Made by a program: the position numbers and the translations under genes. The notes beneath the pieces were generated by a model. The model was not told where the DNA came from, ran no database searches, and worked only from the letters and a program-made list of their open reading frames with translations. Of a stretch of 64,000 nucleotides of DNA, positions 22,284 to 33,325 are shown in pieces; the stretch's first letter is position 1; every line of letters begins with the position of its first letter. Source of the DNA: Viola odorata (lineage: Eukaryota; Streptophyta; Magnoliopsida; Malpighiales; Violaceae); assembly GCA_963691705.1 (NCBI GenBank), contig OY829537.1, positions 76,157,352-76,221,351 on the forward strand. The letters are read 5' to 3'.

Positions 22284-25057
22284 TGATCCGTGAAGGTGGT
22301 GAAATTTTTAGTGAGGATGAAGAAGAAGAAAGTGTAAACCGACCGGATCCTGCGGATTTTAGTCATGATGTGGATGAAGAAGAGGATGGGTATGATTATG
22401 TAGAGGTACCCCAATGCATTGTTGTGAGAAGAACCTTGAGCATTAAGGCAAAGAAAGATGACAAAGTACTTGAGCAACGTGACAACTTATTCCACACACG
22501 TGGCATCGCCAATGGTATGGCCATCTCCATTATTGTGGATAATGGTAGTTGTGTGGATATGGCTATTACTCTTCTTGTTCATTCATTAGGCCTAACCACC
22601 TCCAAACACCCTCACCCGTATGTGCTCAATTGGTTTAATGACGGGAACTCGGTTAATGTACACAAACAAGTCCTCATCCCCTTTAAGATTGGAAATTATT
22701 TTGATGAGAGACTATGTGATGTAGCTCCTATGCACTCTAGCCATCTTCTCCTTGGTAGGCCGTGGAAATTTGATAGGAAAGCCATTCAAGATGGTTTTCG
22801 CAATACCTACAAGTTGGAGCACATGGACCGCAAGTTTCTTATTCCACCTCTACCTCCTCACCAAGTCTATGAAGACCAACTTAAGTTGGAAAAGGCTTGT
22901 GCTACCTTTGAGATCACTTCTACACTTGACAAGAAACATGAGTAGAGTAGAGTGAAGAAAGTAAGTTATGGGCATGAGGAAAAGAACATGCATGAAAAAA
23001 GAGAGCATGCACCGAGTGAAAACACACGGCTTTAAAAAAGTAAGCAAGCTAATGAGTGTGTGAGAGGAGTGAAAATGGATAAGAGAGTGAGCTTGTATGC
23101 TAAAGGCAAGGATGTGAGACATGCTTTAATTTTGAGAAAGCCTTGCATTCTCATTCAGTTTAAAGACCATCGCTTGCTTTTCGCTAACATTAACCCCTCT
23201 CTTCCTAGTGATGTCTCCTCTCTTTTACAAGGTTTCCACGTTGTTTTCCCGGAGGAAATTCCTAATGGCCTCCTGCCCATGCGTGCCATTGAGCATAAGA
23301 TTGATTTCCTACCCGACTCCACTCTCCCCAATAGGCCGGCTTACCGTTGCAACCATAAGAAAACACAAGAACTCCAAGACCAAATTGATGCTTTCCTAGC
23401 TAAGGGTTTTATTCGGGAAAGCCTTTCTCCATGTGTCGTGCCCGTTATTTTGGTGCCTAAGAAGGATGGGAGTTGGCGTATGTGCATGGATTTCCACTTC
23501 ATTAACAAGATCATGGTAAAATACTCTCACTCTATTCCTCGCCTTGATGATATTCTATATGAACTAAGTAGTGCTACCATTTTCTCCAAAATTGACTTAG
23601 TTAATGACTATCATCAAATTAGGATACATGAAGGTGACCAATGAAAAACCACTTTTAAAACTAAGTTTGGTCTATATGAATGGTTGGTTATGCCTTTCGG
23701 TCTCATAAATGCACCTGGCACATTCATGCGCTTTATGAACCATGTTCTTAGACCTTTTATAGGCAAATTTGTGGTGGTTTATTTTGATGATATTTTAGTG
23801 TATATTAAGTCTTCACTTGCACATATGGAGCACTTGCATAAAGTTTCTCTCACCCTTCATAAACATAAACTCTATGCTAAATTGTCCAAATGTGAGTTTT
23901 GTTTAGAAGAGGTGCACTTCCTTGGTTTTATTGTAGGTGCGGATGGCCTTAAGGTTGATAAAGAGAAGATCAAGGCTATCGTCGAATGGCCTACACCAAC
24001 CAATATGGGAGAAGTCCGTTCCTTTCATGGTTTGGCCGGCTTCTATCGGCGTTTTGTAAAGGATTTCTCCACCATTGCCGCACCTCTTAACTCCCTTACA
24101 AAGAATAATGTTCCTTTCAAGTGGGGAGAAGAACAAGAATTGGTTTTCACCACACTCAAGGGCATGCTTTCTTCAAGCGTTGTCCTAGCTTTGCCCAATT
24201 TTGACAAGACTTTTGAAGTTGAGTGTGATGCAAGTGGAATTGGCATCGGGGCTATTTTGATTCAAGAGAAGAAGCTCGTTGCTTACTTTAGTGAGAAGTT
24301 GAAGGGCTCTCAACTCAACTATTGCACATATGACCGTGAGTTGTATGCCTTAGTTTCACGCCCTTGATGTTTGGGAACACTATCTCTTGCTCAAGGATTT
24401 TATGGTGCACACGGACCACCTTAGTCTCAAGTATTTAAAGGGTCAAGGGAAGCTCAACAAGCGCCACGCATCTTGGATGGAATTCATTGAATGCTTCCCT
24501 TATCACATCAAGTATTTAAAAGGCAAAGAAAACATTGTGGCAGATGCTCTCTTACGGAGGTATGCTCTCTTGAATTCTCTCTTCATTCTCGCCTTTTACG
24601 TTTTGCACACCTTACATCTTTGTATGCTCATGATGTTGATTTTCAAGATGTTTACCTTGCTTGTTCCAATGGTGCTCATGATAAATTCATTCTACATGAT
24701 GACTTTCTCTTTCGCAAGGGTAAATTGTGCATTCCTAAGTGTAGCACTAGGGAGTTTCTTGTTAAAGAAGCACACGAGGTGGTTTAATGGGTCGAAAAGA
24801 CTCTTTGCATGCTTAAGGAACACTTCTTTTGGCCTAAGATGAAAAAGTATGTTGCTCATTTTGTGGATAGATGCCTTGCTTGTAAATGTGCTAAGTCCAA
24901 ATGCTTAGATCGTGGTCTCTACATGCCTTTGCCCGTTGCATCTCATCCATAGTGTGACATTTCTATAGATTTTATTGTTGGTCTTCCCCAAACTAAGAGG
25001 GGTAAGGATTTCTTATTTGTTGTGATTGATAGATTCTCCAAAATGGCACACTTTATT
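22284..25057 (+). pseudogene. Element B protease, reverse transcriptase, RNase H and integrase N-terminus
   Basis: The protease has IIVDNGSCVDMA (about 22530) and HLLLGRPWKFD. RT has [42 protein letters not shown] and the catalytic [11 protein letters not shown] (about 23780). RNase H starts at [19 protein letters not shown]. Stops lie at 22943, 23033 and 23642 (TGA where tryptophan is expected in GDxWKT), and frameshifts near 24365 and 24560. The integrase zinc-binding region ends LACKCAKSK; the core begins [12 protein letters not shown], with the first catalytic D near 24970, and is cut by element D at 25058. Confidence 0.9.
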
Positions 25058-25628
25058 TGATAATAATTTGTCTTCTGCCGAAGGATGTATGGCGGAGCAG
25101 CTCCTCTCAGATCAATGTGCGCGACGGTCCACGGTACCTGCAATGCGCCGGAGGGGGTCTCCGGCGGAAACACTCCGATGCTTAAGTCAGTATGTGTACT
25201 GAAATTGGCAGAGTTTAGGCTAGTCAAGTCCGCTTACCTGCCTCCTTTGTGGGGGAGGTATTTATAGAAGAAAGGGGCGTTCCCGCCCAAGTAAGAGAGT
25301 ACGGAGCTATCGCTCGCGTTAGGGTATGTGATTCGCCCTTATCGTGACACGCTACCTTGGCGGTAGGTGTATAGGTGGATATTGCCGCGGCAGGACAATA
25401 GCCGGAGCTTTCTTCCTGTCGCATGGTTTCCTTTGGGGGTGAGATAACTCCTTGAACCGTCCACGAGGTCCGTGAGAGGAGCTGGTAGGGAACCATTAGC
25501 CCTCGTAGCGTTAGCCTTTGGGGAAGGTAGCAACCTTATCCCTATCGTGGTGGAGCGAAACAGTAGTTATGTCCCTTCCCACCGGGTGATAGACGAAAAT
25601 ACCCCTACTTTTAGGTGAATTGTTATCA
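25058..25628 (-). repeat. Element D 3' LTR (left copy)
   Basis: This 571-bp LTR is almost identical to 39853-40423. Differences cluster at its right-hand end (for example attagccctcg versus gttagccctca, and agttatg versus agctacg). On the minus strand CTATAAATACCTC (about 25255-25267) is a TATA box. The left flank is TTATT, followed outward by element B's integrase sequence. Confidence 0.95.
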
Positions 25629-25821
25629 TAAGCCCAACTGAAAATGAGCCCGAGTGTTTACCAAGGGCTAACGTTCCTTCTCTTACGGAGAATCCCTCTA
25701 AGTACCGGGCGGTTTTGCCTCAGAAGATGGTCCTGACGGTTTTTTGTCAGAATCTATAAATCAGAGGTTCCTCTGCGCCAATTTCTTCATATTTTCACGT
25801 TCTTTCTTTTCATATTTCTCC

Positions 25822-26199
25822 ATGGATGAACTGACTCGTAATTTCCTGATCTCTAAAACTCTGACCCTGAAGAATCTTACTGAGGGTGATATCGGCTTCC
25901 TGGAGAGGATGATCACCAAGACCTCCGAGGATGGCTTGGAGTTGCAGGGGGTGCTAACCCCTATTCTGTCTAGACAGCTGGGAATAACTCTGGAGGATTT
26001 TAGTCCCCTAGAGAGTTTGGCGAAACTGGCCACTATCAGTGCCCACCTTGATGTGGTGGCTTCGATGCTGCAGCAGAGGAAAGATCTGCTGGCCTGCTGC
26101 CTAAAGGGCATGAGAGCCTGCTCTGCCGAACTGACCTCCGTCGCTGACGCTTTAAGGGAGGTTGTGCCAGGGGAAGATGATGCGGGGTCCAATGTCTGA
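25822..26199 (+). CDS. Element D antisense ORF 1 (125 residues, unknown function)
   Basis: ATG 25822 to a stop at 26199 encodes a small, mostly alpha-helical-looking protein rich in leucine, ending in an acidic tail (PGEDDAGSNV). A plus-strand TATA box, ctataaat, lies at 25754-25761, about 65 bp upstream, and AATAAA-like signals (ataaataaatag) follow at about 26273, so it may be its own transcription unit. The ATG at 25822 is preferred over an upstream in-frame ATG at 25744, which lies before the TATA box. No family is recognised. Confidence 0.5.
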   Translation: MDELTRNFLISKTLTLKNLTEGDIGFLERMITKTSEDGLELQGVLTPILSRQLGITLEDFSPLESLAKLATISAHLDVVASMLQQRKDLLACCLKGMRACSAELTSVADALREVVPGEDDAGSNV

Positions 26200-26687
26200 C
26201 CGCTAGCTTTGCTTCTTCTCATTGTTTTTCTTATGCTTCTTGTACATATTTGAACGCTAAGGCCACCTGGCCATAAATAAATAGTTGTCTCTGCTTTTTC
26301 CCAAGTCTTCTCTTTTTTCTTGCTTGGTTGCTTTCTTTATTGGTTGGAAATATCTGTCATGAGCCCAACTGAAAATGGGTCTTCCTTGGGACATTGTACT
26401 ACAGTGGTCGTGTTCCGGGAATTAGCAATGAATGATCTGTCTTGACTGTTACAGGGTCGTCTTTTCAGTGGCAGGTGGTTGGGTGGTTCTTTGGTGCCCT
26501 TTGATTGGTGCGTTCAACGAGTAGATGTGCCTATGGTGGATCGGATTCTGCAATTGCAGTTATTTTTCCCAAGCGTCTTAATTGATTTTTCAGGGATCGA
26601 AGTGCTTACTCGGCTATATAAGGGAGTTTGGTTTCCCTTTCCTGTTCATCTTCATCCTTTTCCTTCTTTTTTGCTTTTGCAGGTGAC

Positions 26688-27110
26688 ATGGCAGATTTTT
26701 ATTTCTTGAGTTCCATGGATCGCGACTCCTTGCCGACTCCCCTGACTTCGCCGGACTCAGATCACCCCCCTCCTTCACCACCATGGAGGCCTCCGGTCTG
26801 CCGAAAGGGTCGTCTGAGGAAGGGGAAACGGACTTCCTAGGCGCCCTTCGCGACTTTGGCTTCTTCTGGTTCTGCTATCCCAGAGGGTGGCAAACGCTTT
26901 CCTTCCCCTGATTGTTCGCTGAATAAAGCTTTTCCCACCAGTGCTGGTGCGGGGTTGGCAGATTCGAATGTCAAAGGAAAGTCATGCCCGTCAGGGTCCT
27001 GCCCAGAAAGGGAGGCAGACCAACCTGTCCCGAATGCTGACGGGAAGATGCCATTCCTTGATGATGATGGGGTTTATCACCATGGCGTTTACTGGCCTGA
27101 TGAGGATTAG
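26688..27110 (+). pseudogene. Element D antisense ORF 2 (broken small ORF)
   Basis: A good TATA box (gctatataagg, 26612-26622) lies upstream, and a 3' splice-site-like tttttgcttttgcag directly precedes gtgacATG at 26688. The frame gives 50 proline-rich residues to a stop at 26840. Open runs in the other two frames (from 26783, and 26856-27110 ending in an acidic DED tail) suggest one protein broken by frameshifts. A polyadenylation-like aataaa is at about 27147. I do not recognise the product. Confidence 0.35.
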
Positions 27111-27342
27111 CCATTTTGCGTTGTACCCGCCTATTGGCGTTTTATGAATAAAATGATGCTTTCTGCCTTTTATTTTTTGTCGTTATTTCTGTTAGCCTGC
27201 TGGTTCTTGATGATAGCTAACGCAAGTGGTTGGCCGAATTGAGGCAATCGCTTCGCAGTTACTCTGACTGGGTCAGCACTGTCGCCCTTTTGGGGAGTCT
27301 CGACAAATAACTTCTCTTTTTTCAAATTTCTTTAATGCGCTT

Positions 27343-27350
27343 CCACGTGG
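27343..27350 (+). promoter_or_regulatory. G-box (CCACGTGG) upstream of antisense ORF 3
   Basis: A perfect 8-bp palindrome with CACGTG core lies about 260 bp before ATG 27607. G-boxes bind plant bZIP and bHLH factors. A clear TATA box was not found between it and the ATG. Confidence 0.4.
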
Positions 27351-27606
27351 CCAACTTCTTTTACACGCGTCTTCGCCCGATTGGTGACTCAATTAATGCG
27401 GTGGCATTTTTATCCTTTAAGAAGGGCCATTCTCCATTTTCTCAAAACTTTTGCCCTCACTTCGAATTTTTCCTTTTTGTCTTCCTTCGTCTTCTTCTCC
27501 GAATACCTTTCCGGCCGCTCGCCAGTGTCCGCCGATTTCTCTGCGATTCTTCTCCTTTAAGGTATCAATTCGTCCCTTCTCAGATTTCCTTTTTTGTTGG
27601 TTTGCT

Positions 27607-29735
27607 ATGGCTAGAAATAGACCTCGCCAGATTATCTCTAGGCCCATGGATCCAGAGGTCGCCCAATTACCGAGCATTTTTACATGCGATGTGCTTCTGA
27701 AAGCCGAATTGGAGGAACATGGTATTACCTTTCCTCCTGGGCATGAGCCTTCTATTCCCGGAAGTGATATGCGGCTTCATAATCCAGCGTGGGGCCACAG
27801 TAGGCTTCTTTACTTTAAGATGTTTCTTTATGGTTTCCGCTTTCCCGTTCATGAGTCGATACTAACTCTGCTGCGGGAGTATAGCCTTAATCCTGCCCAG
27901 ATAACTCCTTCCTCTTGGTGTGCGGTTTATGCTTTTCTTCGCGCTTGCGAGTTGAAGAACATTTTTACCCCATCCATCAATTTGTTTCGCAAATTCTTTA
28001 GCATGATTTGCCACAATTGTTTAATAGAGATTACTCCCCGGTGGGATGATGCACTCGTGCAGTCGTTTTGGCAACGTTTTCATGGCTTCAAGAAGGGTGT
28101 AGCTGATTGGAAGAGTAGCTTCTTTATTCTGGAGCTACCGTCCCGTTTGTGGCGTATCAATTTCAATCAGGAACTGATAGGCCCCGTTTGGACGAATCCC
28201 GCGATTTTGTCCATAACTGAGTTGGACCAGGCTAACGCTTTGTTAGACGAGACTACTCACTACCGTATTCGTGCCTTTGCTCTGTTCAAGCCTTTGGAAG
28301 AGTGCGTTATGGGTGAGCCTATTTCTCTCCATATTTTCTTTACTTTGGTCCTCGCATGCTTTGTTTGCTATAAGAAGCTAACGGTTGATTCCCAGGTGAC
28401 ACTGGTACTCCTCTGAACGTAATGCCGCTTCAAACTTTACCGGCCTCGCCTTCGGCCGAGGGTTCTAGTCGAGGTGACGTTCCTCCTCCGAGGAAGAGAA
28501 CTAAAACGGTTGCCCGGGGAGGGCGAAGGCCCGTTAGCTCTGCACGAGTTTCTCGCTTTGTGGAAAATTGGCTACCGGAGCGTCGCAAGAGGATGGACTC
28601 CAGCCCATTCGCAACGACGGTAATTACTAGCGATGACGAGGATGCGGATGCTAAGTCAGACCTTTTCCACGCTTCTTCCCTTGCTGCTTCCCAGCGTCGG
28701 AAAAAACTTCGAGTGGCCACTAGCGGACAAGCTACCGGGACATCTCCTGTGGATGTGGCAACTGTTTCTACGCCTGCTGTTTCGTCTGAGACAGGCGCCT
28801 CTCAGCCAACGGAAGCCGCTGAGACGTTGGAAAAAACTTGTTCTACTGAGGGAGAGGCCCTACCGATGGAATGTCCTCCTCCCATATCTGACGCTCCCGA
28901 TTCTCCGATTGCTCATTGTATTCCTGATGTAGTGGTCACGCCTCCTGTTGCGAACTCGACTACTGAGCTACCGCCTATGGTTACTCCGCAGTTGTTTTTT
29001 ACTCCTTTCAAGAGTACTTTTTCTCAGGGCTCTTCTCCACCTCCCTCGATCAATCTTGCCTTTGGCGGTCCTGACGGGGTCCCGACCTACCGTATGAATC
29101 TTGCAGGGTTTTGCTTTGATGCCCTTCGTGCTGTCGGGGTTCCCCAACCTTTTTCTCGAGATGAGTTTACTGCACCCTTGATAGGAGAGATGCTGAGTTC
29201 CAAAAAAGAGAAAGAGGAATTTCTTCAACTCCCTCCCTCGGCCCGCTTTCGCCATGTTCTGAATGATTCTCTGGACTTCTTCCGTCATCTGAATTACCAA
29301 TTCGAAATTCACGATCGCGAGTCGCGTAATTTTTCCAGCGCATTGTGTGTTGCAAGGGTGCAGCTTGAAAAGGCGGTGGAGCATTCTAGGTTGCTGACGC
29401 GCCTCTGTGAATCGTCCCAAACAGAATTGGACAGAGAAAAATCTATCGGGAAAGCTAAGATAGAGGTTTTGGAGGCGGAATTGGCGCTAGAAAAGAAGAA
29501 AAATCTCTTTCTCCGCGAAGAGATACTTGCTCGAGATGAGGAGTCTGCTAGGGCGCCATTAAAGGAAGAGTTATGGAGAAAGAGGGTTCTGGAGGCCTTC
29601 ATTTCTGGATTTGCGGCCTGTTTCAAAGGTAACCCTTCGGATCCAGCCCAGGTAGCTGATTACATATCTATCGTGATGGGTGAGATTAGCAAAGGTGACA
29701 ACGGTTCTTCTGGCCCCTCGAGGGAGAGAACCTAA
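27607..29735 (+). CDS. Element D antisense ORF 3: spliced 681-residue protein, plant gypsy-associated (Transposase_28-like)
   Basis: Exon 1 is 27607-28312, the intron 28313-28395 (GT...AG, 83 bp), exon 2 28396-29735; joined they give one uninterrupted frame of 681 residues. The N-terminal ~230 residues (PGHEPSIPGSDMRLHNPAWG, FYGFRFPVHESI-like, SWCAVYAFLRACE, ELPSRLWRINFN) resemble the plant family called 'putative gypsy type transposon' (Pfam Transposase_28, from memory). The middle is low-complexity Ser/Pro/Thr-rich with a basic patch. Residues from about 550 form a likely coiled coil rich in E, K and L. The role is unknown; such genes sit antisense in Tat elements. The intron supports transcription from the plus strand. 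Confidence 0.72.
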
Positions 29736-30013
29736 CGCTAGCGGTGGTGCCTGGGCCTTTCCTTGTTTTTCTTGTTGTTGTCTCTTCTTTTGTTATTTCT
29801 TGAAAAACCATTCGAACATTGTTTCTCTTGTAATAATGCTGACGCTTTGTATCCCTTGTCGTACTGTATGATTCATCGTGATATTACCGTTATTTCTTCT
29901 TTATCTTCTTTGTATCATCGCGCCGTTTAGCAAGGCCAGCGCTGCTTTTTATGTTTTTTAATCAATCCCCCTGTCCCTCATTTAATGCGACTTGAAGGGT
30001 AATGATGAAAGGA

Positions 30014-30257
30014 GACACGTGTCCTTCCACAGAGAGGCGTTTGGAGCAGGCGTCTCCTAGGGAGTTGCGAATGCAGAAGCGTTTCGTCCTTATTTCAAAT
30101 TTGCACCTTTTGGCGCGTGCCTCACTTTATGACGCACTACTTCGCCACGTGTCTGCTGCTGACTGGTCGTGTCCTTTCAGGGTTATATCTATTATTTCTT
30201 CTACCCCTTTTTCTTTTTCCATCTTTCCCTTATACGCTATTGCGTCTTTGGATAAAT
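30014..30257 (+). promoter_or_regulatory. Putative promoter of antisense ORF 4: two ABRE/G-box motifs and a TATA-like box
   Basis: GACACGTGTC (30014-30023, palindromic) and GCCACGTGTC (30145-30154) both contain CACGTG in the context typical of abscisic-acid response elements. A TATA-like ggataaatac follows at about 30249-30258, roughly 105 bp before ATG 30364. Function is inferred from motifs only. Confidence 0.4.
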
Positions 30258-30363
30258 ACTTTGCGCCGCTCTCTCTTTCTGGTTCGAGACTCCTCACGTT
30301 CTCTTCACGAAGGTACAAGGTACACTTCCTTTTTCTTTTCTCTTTATTTCTTCCTTGTTAGCA

Positions 30364-32599
30364 ATGGCTAGAACTAAGAAATCCTCTGAAGAGGGAGACC
30401 CTCAAAGGTCCTCCGGGGAAGAAGTAATTGATACTACTCCCACTTCTCTGTACACGCTGCCCTTAATTAACCGTAGGCTTGCTGGGTTTTCTGCACAATT
30501 TCCCAAGGAATATCCCGTGCATCCTGCTTCTGAGTTGCTTCGATTGAACAGCATTCTGCCCGAAAATAGTAGAATGTTGTATGCTAAGCTCTTCGATCAT
30601 GGGTTTCGTCTCCCTCTTGACCCGCTCGTAAAATTGTTGTTGGCTGATTCTGATTTGGCTCCGGCTCAGTTGAGTCCTAACGCGATCTGCGTTGTTAGTG
30701 CTTTTGCCGCACTGTGCCGTTTCAAGGGAATAGAATCTCCCACTTTGGCGTTGCTCCATGACATTTTCCAGTTGTATTCCCGTAAAGGGGTGATATCGAT
30801 ATCGCCTCGCTACAAAGACGGCTCTTTGAAGCCCTTTACCTGGAAGCTTATGGGCATTGAGTCTTCTATTCCTCACTAGAAAGAGGAATTTTTTATTGTT
30901 GATCTGCCTGAGCCGTTGTGGAGGGCTGGTTTCAATGAAAGAATTAAAGATGGGGCTTGGGGTCATCGGAAACCCCTTTCCGACCCAGAGGATGGCTGGT
31001 TGAAGATGCTGCTTCAATTTGACTTTAGTGTTGATGCCCGAAAAGTGGCCAACGGGTTGCCCGTGGAACAGTGCAAGAAGGGTGAGCGTTTGACCCTTTT
31101 CCTTTGCGTTGTCAAGAAGTACTAACGCTAACATTTTGTGACTGTGCAATGCCTCCGCCTGGTTGGGAGCCCGAGTATTTCCGGAGGAGAAGGAAACAGG
31201 AGGCGAAAAAGAAAGCTGCCGCTGAAGCTAGGGTTGCTGCTGCCGCTAACACCGAGGAAGGGGAGGCCACTGCTACCGCTAACGTTACAGGCACTCGGGT
31301 TGTGAGAAAGAAAAGGCCTAGGAAAGCACGTGCTGCCCAATCCGTTTCGTCCCACACAGTTGTTTCTTCAGAGGCTACGGTTGATCCGATTCCTGTTGGA
31401 ATTCCTCTTGTATCTTCCACCACTCAGGTGTGCATTTTTCTTCTTTTTAAAACTTTGTCTTTCTTTTTGCACGGTTTCCTTATCACGTTCTGTGTTATTT
31501 AGGAAGTCGTTGCTGCTTCTGCCCCCTCTACCTCCCAGGGAGATATGGCTATCGCAGATGTCCTTCGCGAGCGTCAGAAGAAGGCTCGCTATGATCTTCA
31601 GTATAGCCCTTCTTCCTCGGCCGCCAATCGTAGTTCGAGTGTCCTTGGGGGTGAGGGTGCGTCTGCTGATCAGTCTGATCCTGTTGATTTTGGCGGTCAA
31701 CCCCATGTGCCTCCTGGTTCTCCAATCCATTCTGCGCACACCCCAATGGGATATGATTATGATGCCCTTAATCCTGAGGTGCCTGGAGGTAATGAGGTCT
31801 CCATGCCTAACGTGGAAGGTTCCACTAGCCGGCCAGCTTCTCCTGGTGCGTTGTTCTTTGTTCCAATGCCTCATCCAACTATTGCGAGGGGTGGCCCCGC
31901 CCCTGCCTTAATGGCTGGTATCTCTCCGTACGAGCCTCCTCTCCTGCCAACTCATCACGTCAGCTTACCTTTAGGGACAGTATTCTTCAGTTTCCTGCCG
32001 ATGCTGATCATGATACCGTGCTTTCCTCTACCGCTTATCTAGTGGCAGAGATTTTGTCCCTTCCAAGAGAGAGGGATGCCTTTGTGGCTCGGGGCGAGCA
32101 GGGGCGCATCAATTTCCTTCGCTCTCAGGCATTTTCTATGCTTTGCCATCTTCACTATATGGATGAGGAGAATGCCAGAGTTGTAGCTAACGGGCAAGGA
32201 GAGATAAACAGGCTGCTGGAAGAGCGACAACGTCTCGAAAATACCCTCAATGCTGCCAACGAAGGTATGGAGGCTGCCCGGGGAGAGGCTACCGTTGCTA
32301 AGCAAGAGTTGGAGACCACTAAGTTGGCTTTGGAAGAGGAGAAGCGACAACGTGCCGATCTGGCTATACGCCTCTCTCAGGAGGAGAATAATCTGCGTCT
32401 GGAGAGACAGAGAAACGCTAAGCTATCTGCCGATTTCTCCCTTAACGCTGAGAAGAATCGTTGGTACTTGGAGCAGGGCGGGGGAATCATGTCGGAAGCC
32501 GTGATGCATCATTATGGAGTTGAGGAGCTCCGCATTGACGATCTCTCTGCGTATTTTGACAAGAGAGCCTCAACCGTCACTGATAGCGGTTTCTACTAG
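30364..32599 (+). pseudogene. Element D antisense ORF 4: decayed paralog of antisense ORF 3
   Basis: It starts MARTKK, as ORF 3 starts MARNRP. It shares the N-terminal domain order (PASELLRLNS, KLFDHGFRLPLDPLVKLLL, NAICVVSAFAALC, EEFFIVDLPEPLWR) and a C-terminal coiled coil (32180-32460). Exon 1 (30364-31081) ends in the same phase and with the same donor (GGGTGAGC) as ORF 3. Three lesions: TAG at 30877-30879 where ORF 3 has tryptophan; the intron-1 acceptor reads AA instead of AG at 31148-31149, exactly where the frame requires it; and a frameshift near 31955. A second intron, 31428-31502 (75 bp), keeps frame. No intact product is likely. Confidence 0.7.
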
Positions 32600-33017
32600 T
32601 GGAAGGCTGCTCAGCAAGGAGGGGTCAACGCTCCGCCCAATCCTTAGACTTCTTATTGTTTGGATGCTTTACATTTTTGTGGCTGACGTGCCCGTTCATA
32701 TTTTGTACTTTAAACAATGTCGGTCTTGACTTGGTTAATCCCCTCTTTTTTGGATAATCTGCTTTTCTTCATAATACCGTTTGATCGCTTGTCCGCGTAG
32801 GACGTTTGTCGTCCGGTTTCCCTAGATAATATTCCCCCGTTTGCTTTTCATCAGCCGTATTCAAGTAACTTTACTATTGTATCCTCTGTTAGCATTTCTG
32901 AGAGTAAGTCAGCGTTGCTTCCGCATCTGCTGCACTCATAATCATGCCGTCCCTTGTTGTCAGAAGGGGCTTTATGTCTGTCTCAACGTTGTTGTTGCAG
33001 TATGGACATCTCTCCAT

Positions 33018-33325
33018 CATCGTTTCACCGGGTATCAACCGCGCGGCTACTAGTTAGGATTTCTTTTATTTCTTTTCGCCAGAGATTGGCTCCAACATCG
33101 CTTCACCGGGTATCAACCGCGCGGCTACTAGTTGGGATGCCTTTGTTTCCTTTCACCACAGATTGGCTCCAACATCGCTTCACCGGGTATCAACCGCGCG
33201 GCTACTAGTTGGGATGCCTTTGTTTCCTTTCACCACAGATTGGCTCCAACATCGCTTCACCGGGTATCAACCGCGCGGCTACTAGTTGGGATGCCTTTGT
33301 TTCCTTTCGCCACAGATTGGCTTTG
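33018..33325. repeat. Four tandem copies of a 77-bp repeat in element D
   Basis: The unit ttcaccgggtatcaaccgcg...ttggctccaacatcgc repeats with starts near 33026, 33104, 33181 and 33258 (spacing 78, 77 and 77 bp). Copies 2-4 are nearly identical, so they were copied recently. The 420 bp before this (32600-33017) is non-coding and shows no feature. Confidence 0.92.

Noticed and set aside
28430..31149. Several minus-strand ORFs (for example 28968-29420 and 30463-31149) inside the antisense genes of element D
   Set aside because: They oppose the spliced plus-strand genes, share no domains with known proteins and look like frame shadows.
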